From contig DATJLT010000149.1 in the NCBI GenBank assembly GCA_035509195.1, forward strand, positions 1 through 6,554: a DNA stretch of 6,554 bases. Reading direction: 5' to 3'. This document shows, piece by piece, positions 1-6,554 of this stretch. The notes beneath the pieces were generated by a model, which was not told the origin of the DNA, made no database searches, and saw only the letters and a list, made by a program, of their open reading frames with translations. A program made the translations under genes and the position numbers. Origin of the DNA: Chersky-822 sp035509195. GTDB taxonomy: Bacteria; Actinomycetota; Actinomycetes; Streptosporangiales; Streptosporangiaceae. Numbering within the stretch: position 1 is the stretch's first letter; every line of letters begins with the position of its first letter.

Positions 1-1893
1 CGGATATTTCCGTACGCCCTTAAATATCGCTGGTCGCTTCTGGTACTGGTTCTTTCCACCGCGATCGATGCGGGCACGACGGTCGCGGGCCCCTTGATAC
101 TCGGGCTGATCGTTGATGACGCCATCCTCCCGCATAAAATCTCAGTTCTTATAGAACTCACCCTCGCTGCCGCCGGCCTGGCGCTGCTCGACGGGCTCGC
201 GGAGTACGTGGAGACCTGGTGCTCGGCCCGTATTGGCCAGGGGCTCGTCTTTACCTTGCGCACCCAGGTGTTCAGGCACATTCAGCAGCAGTCGCTGGCG
301 TTTTTCACGCGCTCGCAGACCGGCTCGCTTGTCAGTCGCCTGAACAGCGATGTCATGGGTGCTCAGCAGGCGGTTTCCTCGCTGCTGATCCAGACACTGT
401 CGATCGGCTTGACCCTTATCCTCTCGCTGATCGCGATGTTTTTCCTGTCCTGGCAGATCAGCATCATTGCCTTGGTGGCCATCCCGATGTTCGTCGTTCC
501 AGGCAAGATGATCGGCAAAAGACTGCAGCGGCTCGCCAGACAGCAGATGCTGATACTCGCCGAGGTCGGGTCATTGATGAACGAACGGTTCAACGTGGCC
601 GGAGCGATGCTCAGCAAGCTCTACGGCCGGCCAGAAGCCGAAGCGGACATGTTCACTAAACAGGCCGCCCGGATACGCGACGTTTCCATAGTGACCAACG
701 TGTATTCGCGAATGTTCTTCATCGGCATGACCCTGCTTGCGGCGCTTACGACGACGCTGGTGTACGGCTTGGGCGGCAGCTTCGTCATTTCAGGGACACT
801 CAAGCTCGGCACGATCGTGGCCCTTGTCGCCCTGATCACCAGGCTGTACGGCCCGATCAACCAGATGACCACCTTGCAAGTCAATTACCTGACGATGCTG
901 GTCAGCTTCGATCGCGTATTTGAGGTTATGGACCTTAAGCCGCTAGTTGTGGAAAGTCCCGGCGCCTCCCCGCTGACAGCCGACGGAGCCAAACCGGGTA
1001 CGGCCCCGGATATCGAGTTCGACCAGGTGTCGTTCCGGTATCCGGCCGCCAGCGAGGTGTCCCTTCCCTCGCTTGAGTCGGTCATGCTGCCCGCGCCAGA
1101 GCGGAGCGGTGACGCCTGGGCGCTTCGGGGCGTGACCTTCTGCGCGCCCTCGGGAAAACTGACCGCACTCGTCGGCCCGTCGGGCGCGGGCAAGACCACG
1201 ATCACGCACCTGGTACCTCGCCTCTACGACCCGACCACCGGGGTCGTGCGGATCGGCGGCCGCGACATCCGCGACGCGACGCTTGGCTCCCTGCGCGAGA
1301 CGGTCGGGGTGGTCACCCAGGACGCGCACATGTTCCATGACACCATCAGGGCCAACCTGCTGTACGCGCGCCCCGACGCCACCGAGGACGAGCTCATCGA
1401 GGCATGCAAGGCGGCACGCATTTGGGACCTTATCGACACCTTGCCTAACGGCCTCAACACCGTCGCGGGCGATCGCGGCTACCGGTTCTCCGGCGGGGAA
1501 AAGCAGCGGATCGCGCTGGCGAGACTGCTGCTCAAGTCACCGTCTGTCGTCGTGCTCGACGAGGCCACCGCGCATTTGGACTCCGAGTCAGAGGCGGCGA
1601 TCCAGCGCGCACTCAAGAGCGCGCTGACCGGGCGCACCTCACTCGTCATCGCACACCGGCTCTCTACCATCCGCGAAGCCGATCAGATCCTGGTGGTCGA
1701 CGCTGGCGAGATACGCGAACACGGCACTCACGACGAGCTGCTGGCACTTGGCGGGCTCTACGCGGAGCTCTATCGCACGCAGTTCTCCCTCCAGGTCACG
1801 CACAACGGGGACTCTCCAGCCGGCCACGGCCCATCGCTTGATCCCGGAGGAACGCGAGTGACCCAGCCACCTCAAGTACCTCCACGGCCCTGA
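1..1893 (+). CDS. ABC exporter, fused membrane and ATPase domains (5' end outside window)
   Basis: This is a type IV-fold ABC exporter half-transporter that uses ATP to move a substrate out across the cytoplasmic membrane. The frame is open from base 1 and already encodes a first membrane helix there (LVLVLSTAIDAGTTV), so the true start is upstream and the TTG at 94 is internal. Further hydrophobic helices follow to about base 870. The ATPase domain has an A-loop FRYP near 1033, Walker A GPSGAGKTT at 1174-1200, the Q-loop Gln at 1318-1320, signature FSGGEKQR at 1486-1509, Walker B VVVLDE at 1546-1563 with the catalytic Glu, and the H-loop His at 1654-1656. All catalytic residues are present, so it should be active. 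A Pro/Ser-rich insert of about 25 residues lies between the A-loop and ALRGV. The tail after LYRTQF is poorly conserved in character and ends PPQVPPRP. Beside an NRPS, export of or self-resistance to the peptide is likely but inferred; the substrate is unknown. Confidence 0.95.
   Translation, partial: RIFPYALKYRWSLLVLVLSTAIDAGTTVAGPLILGLIVDDAILPHKISVLIELTLAAAGLALLDGLAEYVETWCSARIGQGLVFTLRTQVFRHIQQQSLAFFTRSQTGSLVSRLNSDVMGAQQAVSSLLIQTLSIGLTLILSLIAMFFLSWQISIIALVAIPMFVVPGKMIGKRLQRLARQQMLILAEVGSLMNERFNVAGAMLSKLYGRPEAEADMFTKQAARIRDVSIVTNVYSRMFFIGMTLLAALTTTLVYGLGGSFVISGTLKLGTIVALVALITRLYGPINQMTTLQVNYLTMLVSFDRVFEVMDLKPLVVESPGASPLTADGAKPGTAPDIEFDQVSFRYPAASEVSLPSLESVMLPAPERSGDAWALRGVTFCAPSGKLTALVGPSGAGKTTITHLVPRLYDPTTGVVRIGGRDIRDATLGSLRETVGVVTQDAHMFHDTIRANLLYARPDATEDELIEACKAARIWDLIDTLPNGLNTVAGDRGYRFSGGEKQRIALARLLLKSPSVVVLDEATAHLDSESEAAIQRALKSALTGRTSLVIAHRLSTIREADQILVVDAGEIREHGTHDELLALGGLYAELYRTQFSLQVTHNGDSPAGHGPSLDPGGTRVTQPPQVPPRP
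1846..1860 (+). promoter_or_regulatory. Strong Shine-Dalgarno GGAGG followed by GTG
   Basis: GGAGG at 1846-1850 is followed after seven bases by GTG at 1858-1860, a textbook translation start. The GTG lies in the exporter frame and opens only 11 codons, ending at the exporter's own TGA (1891-1893), eight bases before the ATG of the fusion gene. It is too far from that ATG (about 50 bases) to serve it directly. It may drive a short leader peptide with coupled re-initiation, mark the original start of the fusion gene before a frameshift, or be chance. Its role is unresolved. Confidence 0.45.
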
Positions 1894-1901
1894 CCAGCGG
1901 C

Positions 1902-2897
1902 ATGAAATCAACTGGCGAGCCGCCGTTCAGCGCACTGGCCACCATGAGCGGGGAACACGCGGAGTCTGCCGCGGCTGATGCCGACCCCGATTGCCTGCTG
2001 TTGCGTCAGCGGCTGGCCGAGCATCTGACCGTAGCGGCCGAGATGGTGGCGATCGGCGGCAGCGTCGCGGAGCTAGTGCTGCTCATCACGCTGACCTTCC
2101 TCAGCGAAGGTGACACCATGCTGGTGACGGGTGCGCCGGCATCTGAGTACAAGACGGCTGCCGCGGCCGTCGGCGCCCGAGTGCGGACGACGCCGCTTCG
2201 GCATTACCGGGTGGCGACCGCCTCGGTCGCTGCCTCGCTGCCTGAGAACGTGAATCTCGCGTTCATCTCCAACCCGGCTGACCCTAGCGGGACGGCTCTC
2301 AGCGCGGCCGAAGTTGGCCAGCTCGTCACCGCGGCGCAGGAGAACGGAACCCTGATCGTCTTTGACGAGACCCAGATTGACTTCGCCGATCCCGAGATCG
2401 GGTACACGCTGGCCGCTATCGGCGCCAGTCGTCCCGCGATCACTCTCCGGACGTTCTCAAGAGCCTGGGGCCTGACAGCCTTGCCCGTAGCGTACGCCGT
2501 GGGCGACGCCGCGCTGGTCAGCAGGCTCCTGGGGACGCGGAGTTCGCTGCCTTTTAACGTAAGCTCCGCAGCGCAGCGCGCCGCCATGGCGGCGATCGGC
2601 GACCTGAACTTCATCGGCGCGATACGCGAGCGGACAGCGAAGGCGCGTGACCGGCTGTGCCGGGGACTCGCCGACCTCGGTGTCGAGCCTGTCGAGTCGG
2701 TTACGAACTTCGTGATGGTGCCAAGGGTTCGCGACAGCGGCGTCGTAGCCGCGCGGCTCGCGGCGGATCACGGCATCCAGGTGCGCGATCTGGCTGACTC
2801 CGGCTTTCCCGGCTGCCTGCGCGTCGCCGTCGGAGAGCCCGAGGAAATGGACCGGTTCTGCCAGGCGTTCGCCGAGGTGCTGGCGTCGCGGCGCGCG
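1902..2897 (+). other. HisC-like aminotransferase domain lacking PLP-site residues
   Basis: Compared with E. coli HisC from memory, the PLP Schiff-base Lys (K214, in SKAxxLAGLR) is Arg187, codon AGA at 2460-2462. The phosphate-binding Arg eight residues later is Pro195. The Tyr of DEAY is Gln158. The Asn of NPTG is Asp127, within NPADPSG. The Asp that pairs with the pyridine nitrogen (Asp155) and the C-terminal carboxylate-binding Arg (Arg307, in LRVAVG) are kept. The fold and the carboxylate site may therefore persist without PLP chemistry, and a scaffolding or substrate-binding role is one possibility. The alignment rests on flanking motifs (LRTFS, WGL, PFNVSS) and is firm around residue 187. 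Confidence 0.8.
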
Positions 2898-3890
2898 CCA
2901 GCCTACTCAGCGGCCACGCTTTTCAACGGAAACGTCGGCGCGCACGTCGTATTCGCGCTGCAAGACCTCGGGATCTGGCAGTTGCTGGCCGCTGGCCCTG
3001 TTCCCCTGGCCAGGCTCAGCGCCCAGGTTGGCGCCGCACCTGACCTGCTGCGGGCACTGCTGGACGTAGCCGCCCGGTTGGGGCACATCGAGATACGGGA
3101 AGGAACCGTCCTTCTGTCCAGGGCAGGCCGCGAACTCGTGCTCAGCCGTGGCTTCTTCACGTGGGCTGTCGGCGGCTACGGCGCCCTGTTGCGTGCCCTG
3201 CCAGAGATCACCACGGGAAAGGTCGCCTGGGGGCGCGACGTTCGGCGCGACGAAGAGAAGGTCGCTTCCGGCTCCGCGCAGGTCGGCGCCGAGCTGATGA
3301 TATCGGTGGAGACCAGGGTACTTGCCGGGCTCGACTTCGCTTCGGTCGCAGACATTGGCTGCGGAGACGGGTCGCGCCTGGTCAGACTCTGCGGAGGGGA
3401 GCCGCGAAGGCGCGGGCTCGGCCTCGACATCAGCCTCGCGGCCTGTGGCATGGCGACTGGTCGCGTCGCCGCCGCAGACCTGGCCAGCCTGGTCAGCATC
3501 AGGTGCGAGAACATCTTCGCACCAGGAAACACAGCGGTTTTCAAGGGCTTCGACCTCGTATCGAGCTTTCTGATGCTGCACGATCTTTTCGCCCTGTACG
3601 GCGACGGCAAGCTTGTGATGAGCGCACTGCGGACGGCATTTCCCGATGCCCGCTATTTCCTGCTCGCCGATACGAACGCCTATCCCTGGGCCGAGCACGA
3701 AGGGCCGCTGCCAATATTTTCCCTGGAATTCGAACTCGTGCATGCCTTCATGGGAGTGAAGATTCTCCCCAAGGAGACCTACGAGCAGGCCTTCAGCGAT
3801 AGCGACCTCGAGATAGAACGCTGCGAGCCACTCGGGGTACCCTCCACCTGGCTCTACCTGCTGCGGGTTCGTGACTCTCGCTTAAGCTAG
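1902..3890 (+). CDS. Fusion: degenerate HisC-like aminotransferase + SAM-dependent methyltransferase
   Basis: This 662-residue two-domain cytoplasmic protein probably tailors an amino acid or 2-oxo acid building block for the adjacent NRPS. Residues 1 to about 330 follow the histidinol-phosphate aminotransferase (HisC) pattern, including GEPPF near the N terminus, NPADPSG at 124-130, FDETQ at 154-158, RTFSRAWGL and PFNVSS. Residues from about 335 form a winged-helix dimerisation region and then a class I methyltransferase fold with DIGCGDG at 484-490. Both domains have about the usual family length. The PLP lysine position is Arg187, so the first half is probably not a working aminotransferase. 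The ATG at 1902 is the first standard start in this frame after an upstream stop at 1839-1841, but it lacks a ribosome binding site, so the start is uncertain (ATG 1944 is an alternative). It sits 8 bases after the exporter gene and is probably co-transcribed with it. I know of no named gene with this exact architecture. Confidence 0.85.
   Translation: MKSTGEPPFSALATMSGEHAESAAADADPDCLLLRQRLAEHLTVAAEMVAIGGSVAELVLLITLTFLSEGDTMLVTGAPASEYKTAAAAVGARVRTTPLRHYRVATASVAASLPENVNLAFISNPADPSGTALSAAEVGQLVTAAQENGTLIVFDETQIDFADPEIGYTLAAIGASRPAITLRTFSRAWGLTALPVAYAVGDAALVSRLLGTRSSLPFNVSSAAQRAAMAAIGDLNFIGAIRERTAKARDRLCRGLADLGVEPVESVTNFVMVPRVRDSGVVAARLAADHGIQVRDLADSGFPGCLRVAVGEPEEMDRFCQAFAEVLASRRAPAYSAATLFNGNVGAHVVFALQDLGIWQLLAAGPVPLARLSAQVGAAPDLLRALLDVAARLGHIEIREGTVLLSRAGRELVLSRGFFTWAVGGYGALLRALPEITTGKVAWGRDVRRDEEKVASGSAQVGAELMISVETRVLAGLDFASVADIGCGDGSRLVRLCGGEPRRRGLGLDISLAACGMATGRVAAADLASLVSIRCENIFAPGNTAVFKGFDLVSSFLMLHDLFALYGDGKLVMSALRTAFPDARYFLLADTNAYPWAEHEGPLPIFSLEFELVHAFMGVKILPKETYEQAFSDSDLEIERCEPLGVPSTWLYLLRVRDSRLS
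2901..3887 (+). other. Winged-helix SAM-dependent methyltransferase domain, MppJ-like
   Basis: Residues about 335-425 (from AATLFNGNVGAHVVFAL onward) resemble the N-terminal dimerisation and winged-helix region of the O-methyltransferase family. SAM-binding motif I is VADIGCGDG (Asp484 to Gly490), and the acidic residue for the SAM ribose is Asp509 in GLGLDIS. LMLHDLF carries His560-Asp561, the place of the catalytic His in family O-methyltransferases. A second His, His614 in FELVHAFMG, falls where ordinary members have a hydrophobic residue. From memory, the mannopeptimycin phenylpyruvate C-methyltransferase MppJ binds iron through His-Asp and a His about 52 residues later; here the spacing is 54. 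A 2-oxo acid beta-C-methyltransferase is therefore favoured, with a plain O-methyltransferase as the alternative. Confidence 0.65.
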
Positions 3891-3892
3891 CC

Positions 3893-6554
3893 TTACTGAC
3901 GCTCCAGCCATGCCGAGATACCGGTCCAGACCTCGGCGAGTATTTCCGGCTTGAACATCTCCAGGTGGGTGCATGATAGATGAACTTCGGAGATCTCCCC
4001 AGAGATGTAAGGACCCCAGAGAACGGCCCGGCTATTTTGATCGTCGCCTTCGGCTGCCGGCATCTGCTGGTTCCTTATGGTCACGAAGATGAGCGCATCT
4101 CCGTTGAACCGGCCGAAGTCATGGTGCGCCATGAGGCGCCCGTTCTTCCCGAAGGCGGACGCGAGGAGCATGACTTCATCGTCTGAGATGGCGCCGAGAA
4201 CCTCGCCGGCTTCCTGGCGAATCAGCTCGATAAGGCTGGCCGGCACGGCATCGGTGTCAGACGGCTGCCGCTCGGGCTGGTCCGCCTCTTGGCCCGTCTT
4301 TTCGCCTGCCGTGCGTTCCTGTGCCCTCCGCGGATAGGCGTCCATGATGACGACGGCCGCGACCTCCTCGCCCTGGGCCTGCAACTGGACGGCGATCTCC
4401 TGAGCCACGGCACCGCCAAACGACGCGCCAAGCAAGTAATAGGGGCCGTTCGCCTGGACAGAACGGATTTGGTCAATATAGTCCGCAGCCATTTCGCGGA
4501 GCGAGCCGGCGAATTCGCTGTTTCCGTCCAGGCCGCGTGCTTGCAGTCCGTAGAGCCTGAAGTCGTCAGGGACACAGCTCGCCAGGGGCGTATAGCACCA
4601 GCTCAGCCCGCTAGCGGGGTGCACGCAGAACAGTGCGGGCCTGCTACCTGCGGTTCGGATCGGCAAAAGGACGCTGAAGGCGTCGTTTACCGACGACAGG
4701 CTCATTCCCGCCATGAGCTCCCGCACGGTCGGGGAGGTCATCAATTGCCTGACCGAGACCGACACTCCGCTCGCCCGCAGCCGTTCCACTAGCTTCAGCG
4801 CCAGCAGCGAATGCCCGCCCAGCCGGAAGAAGTTGTCGTCAACCCCGACCCTCTCGATCCCGAGAATCCCGGCGAAGGTCTCGCACAAGAGCTGCTCGAG
4901 CTGGAACCCGACGCCAGTACGCGCGGGTGCGCCCGCGACCGCGTAGGCGGGGGCGGGCAACGCGGCCTTGTCTACCTTCCCGTTTGCCGTCAGCGGCAGC
5001 GCGTCAAGCACGATGATCGCGGCGGGCACCATGTATTCAGGCAGTCGCACCGCGAGGTCTTCACTGATCCGGTCGGCAAGCCCGCCATCTCGGTCGATGC
5101 CGGCAGCGGCATCAGGAGCGTTCTCGGCGGGGACCAGATAGGCGACCAGCCGCCGGTCACCTGGGCTGTCTTCACGAGCGGTCACCACAGCCTGCGCCAC
5201 CTGCGGGTACGCGGTCAGCGCTGCCTCGATCTCGCCTGGCTCGATCCGGAACCCGCGGATCTTGACCTGGTCATCGGCTCGCCCGCAGAACACAAGCTGG
5301 GCTTCGCCCGCCGCACCTGCCGTCCGCAACCCGTCCTCGGCCGGCACCGTCCACTTGGCCAGGTCGCCGGTACGGTACATCCGCTCGCCGGCGCCAAACG
5401 GGCAGGCGATGAACCGCTCGGCGGTCAGAATGGGCCTGCCCAGATAACCGCGGGCCAGCCCGGCGCCCGCGAGGTACAACTCGCCAACCACCCCGGCGGG
5501 GACCGGGCACAACCGCCGGTCAAGCACGAAGGCCCTGGTGTTATCGAGCGGCCGGCCGATTGGCGGGGGATCCTTCAGATCGACGGGGTGCCGCATGAAG
5601 AAACTGGTCGCAAAGGTGGTCGCCTCGGTCGGACCGTAGACGTGCCCGACTATCGCCTGCGGGCAGGACTGGAGCATCCGTTCCACAGCCTGCGGCGAGG
5701 CGAGCTCACCACCAGTCAGCACCACGTTCACCCCCGCCAGCGCCGCGGGCTGCTCCGCCACCACCAGGCTGAACAGCGCTGGGGTCAAGAACAGCGCGCC
5801 GGCTCCCTCGGCGGCGATTAGCCACCGCAAGGACGCCACGTCAAGCTGACCTGGCTGCACCACCACCGTGCCACCGGAGAGCAGCGGCACCCACAACTCG
5901 TAGGTGGAAGCGTCAAAGGCGGGCGGCGAATGCATCAGAACCCGGTCGTGGGCGTTACCTAGCCAGCACCGGTCCGATGCCAGCGCCACCACATCACGGT
6001 CCCGCACGGCCACGCCCTTTGGCCGCCCGGTGGAGCCCGAGGTGTACATCACATAGGCGAGCTGATCGGAGTAGCCAGCCACCTCCAGGTCAGCATCGCC
6101 GGCTGGCAGGCGCTGGTCAGTGCTGACCACCCGCACTCCCTCGCCAGGCTGGTCTACAGCATGATCAGCCAGAAGCAGGCGCGCTCCCGCGTCGGCGAGC
6201 ATCCACCTTATTCGTTCCGGCGGCGCGCCTTCATGAACTGGCAGGTAGGCGGCTCCGGTCTTCAGCACAGCCAGGAGCGCGGTGACCAGCGCGGCTGAAC
6301 GGCCCATCGCCACCGCGACCACGGTCTCTGGTCCCGCACCGCACCCTGTCAGAACCCTGGCGAGCCGGTTCGCACGGGCATTCAGCTCGCGGTAACTCAG
6401 CCTGGCCCCGCCGCAGGACACCGCGATCGCGTCGGGGGTCCTGGCCGCCTGGGCCTGGAACAACTCGGGCAACGTCGCGTCAGGCACCGCCGCCCTGGTG
6501 TCATTCCAGCCCTCGAGAACCTGCGCCCGCTGCCCTGCGTCCAGCACCCCCACC
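3893..6554 (-). CDS. NRPS terminal module: (C)-A-T-TE, 5' end outside window
   Basis: This is the C-terminal part of a nonribosomal peptide synthetase that activates and tethers the last amino acid and releases the finished peptide. The frame is open to the right edge. Its first visible residues (GVLDAGQRAQVLEGWNDT, then TLPELFQAQ) are the usual junction between a condensation and an adenylation domain, so the GTG at 6551-6553 is not a start and at least a condensation domain should lie upstream. The 887 visible codons contain a complete adenylation domain, one carrier domain and a thioesterase, then TAA at 3893-3895. There is no epimerisation or methylation domain between carrier and thioesterase, so the last residue is expected to keep the configuration in which it was loaded. 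The gene faces the exporter and fusion genes and must belong to a different transcript. Confidence 0.96.
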   Translation of the reverse strand, partial: VGVLDAGQRAQVLEGWNDTRAAVPDATLPELFQAQAARTPDAIAVSCGGARLSYRELNARANRLARVLTGCGAGPETVVAVAMGRSAALVTALLAVLKTGAAYLPVHEGAPPERIRWMLADAGARLLLADHAVDQPGEGVRVVSTDQRLPAGDADLEVAGYSDQLAYVMYTSGSTGRPKGVAVRDRDVVALASDRCWLGNAHDRVLMHSPPAFDASTYELWVPLLSGGTVVVQPGQLDVASLRWLIAAEGAGALFLTPALFSLVVAEQPAALAGVNVVLTGGELASPQAVERMLQSCPQAIVGHVYGPTEATTFATSFFMRHPVDLKDPPPIGRPLDNTRAFVLDRRLCPVPAGVVGELYLAGAGLARGYLGRPILTAERFIACPFGAGERMYRTGDLAKWTVPAEDGLRTAGAAGEAQLVFCGRADDQVKIRGFRIEPGEIEAALTAYPQVAQAVVTAREDSPGDRRLVAYLVPAENAPDAAAGIDRDGGLADRISEDLAVRLPEYMVPAAIIVLDALPLTANGKVDKAALPAPAYAVAGAPARTGVGFQLEQLLCETFAGILGIERVGVDDNFFRLGGHSLLALKLVERLRASGVSVSVRQLMTSPTVRELMAGMSLSSVNDAFSVLLPIRTAGSRPALFCVHPASGLSWCYTPLASCVPDDFRLYGLQARGLDGNSEFAGSLREMAADYIDQIRSVQANGPYYLLGASFGGAVAQEIAVQLQAQGEEVAAVVIMDAYPRRAQERTAGEKTGQEADQPERQPSDTDAVPASLIELIRQEAGEVLGAISDDEVMLLASAFGKNGRLMAHHDFGRFNGDALIFVTIRNQQMPAAEGDDQNSRAVLWGPYISGEISEVHLSCTHLEMFKPEILAEVWTGISAWLERQ
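3902..4645 (-). other. NRPS terminal thioesterase domain
   Basis: This alpha/beta-hydrolase type I thioesterase releases the peptide by hydrolysis or cyclisation. It begins with LFCVHPASGLSWCYTPLA. The nucleophile Ser711 sits in GASFGG (codon at 4421-4423; GxSxG), where many relatives have GWSFGG. The likely acid is Asp738 in VVIMDAYP and the likely catalytic His is His863 in CTHLEMF. The lid region after the Asp carries a charged, low-complexity stretch (about residues 742-768, rich in Glu, Gln, Lys, Arg) that may be a flexible loop. Whether it makes a linear or cyclic product cannot be read from the sequence. Confidence 0.92.
4709..4912 (-). other. NRPS carrier (thiolation) domain
   Basis: The motif DNFFRLGGHSLLALKLVERL contains the phosphopantetheine-accepting Ser (residue 582 of the visible protein, codon at 4808-4810). 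The domain has normal length and lies between the adenylation and thioesterase domains. The LGGHS form is the standard active carrier motif. Confidence 0.95.
4949..6475 (-). other. NRPS adenylation domain
   Basis: The core motifs are in order: A1 LSYREL, A3 YTSGSTGRPKG, A4 FDAS, A5 VYGPTEATT, A6 GELYLAGAGLARGYL, A7 YRTGDL, A8 GRADDQVKIRGFRIEPGEIEA and A10 NGKVDKA with the catalytic Lys at residue 526 of the visible protein. Mapped by hand to the GrsA pocket positions, the specificity code reads D-A-Y-F-L-G-V-T-F-K. The FLG...TF core resembles codes for aliphatic residues (Val, Ile, Leu type), but I do not recognise an exact match. A2 is unusual: it reads YLPVHEGAPPERI, without the common Asp-Pro-x-Tyr-Pro. 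An Ala/Gly-rich insert of about 15 residues lies between A7 and A8. Confidence 0.9.

Noticed and set aside
94..96. TTG as the start codon of the exporter gene
   Set aside because: The frame is open from base 1 and bases 1-93 encode a plausible first membrane helix, so the gene begins outside the window.
2907..3743. Minus-strand open frame of 278 codons opposite the methyltransferase domain
   Set aside because: It is antisense to a conserved SAM-binding domain, and its translation has no domain-like pattern. It is a shadow frame.
3882..3895. Inverted repeat TAAG-CTAGC-CTTA as a bidirectional terminator
   Set aside because: The stem is only four base pairs, A/T-rich, and has no following T run. 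It is too weak to call.
4811..5821. Long plus-strand open frame of 336 codons opposite the NRPS
   Set aside because: It lies fully antisense to conserved adenylation motifs, and its translation is rich in Arg, Gly and Pro without any recognisable domain. It is a shadow frame of GC-rich coding DNA.
6551..6553. GTG as the start of the NRPS gene
   Set aside because: The sequence from here is the standard junction after a condensation domain. The frame runs off the edge, so the gene is cut by the window.

Overview
The window looks like part of a nonribosomal peptide biosynthetic gene cluster from a high-GC bacterium, most likely an actinomycete. The reasons are strongly G/C-biased third codon positions in all three genes, actinobacterial-style NRPS and ABC-exporter sequences, and tight gene packing. 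No marker gene fixes the genus.

Layout. (1) Positions 1-1893, plus strand: the 3' part of an ABC exporter gene with fused membrane and ATPase domains, whose start lies left of the window. (2) Positions 1902-3890, plus strand, 8 bases after the exporter stop: one 662-residue protein that joins a HisC-like fold-type I aminotransferase domain to a winged-helix SAM-dependent methyltransferase domain. (3) Positions 3893-6554, minus strand: the end of an NRPS gene (tail of a condensation domain or C-A linker, then adenylation, carrier and thioesterase domains). Its start lies right of the window. The plus-strand and minus-strand genes converge, with only two bases between the stop codons. There is no non-coding stretch of any size. 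I see no RNA gene, mobile element, CRISPR array or repeat.

How the genes may work together. The NRPS end loads the last residue and releases the peptide. Its specificity pocket reads as a hydrophobic, aliphatic-type code. The fusion protein resembles the transaminate / C-methylate / transaminate logic used to make beta-methylated amino acids, because the methyltransferase half carries an HD...H residue set like that of the iron-dependent 2-oxo acid C-methyltransferase MppJ. The exporter could carry the product out or give self-resistance.

Main surprise. The aminotransferase half lacks the PLP-binding lysine (Arg at residue 187) and also lacks three other PLP-contacting residues, so it is probably not an active aminotransferase. 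A second open point is a strong Shine-Dalgarno and GTG at 1846-1860, which leads only into an 11-codon frame just before the fusion gene. This leaves the start of that gene, and possibly the reading frame there, in doubt.
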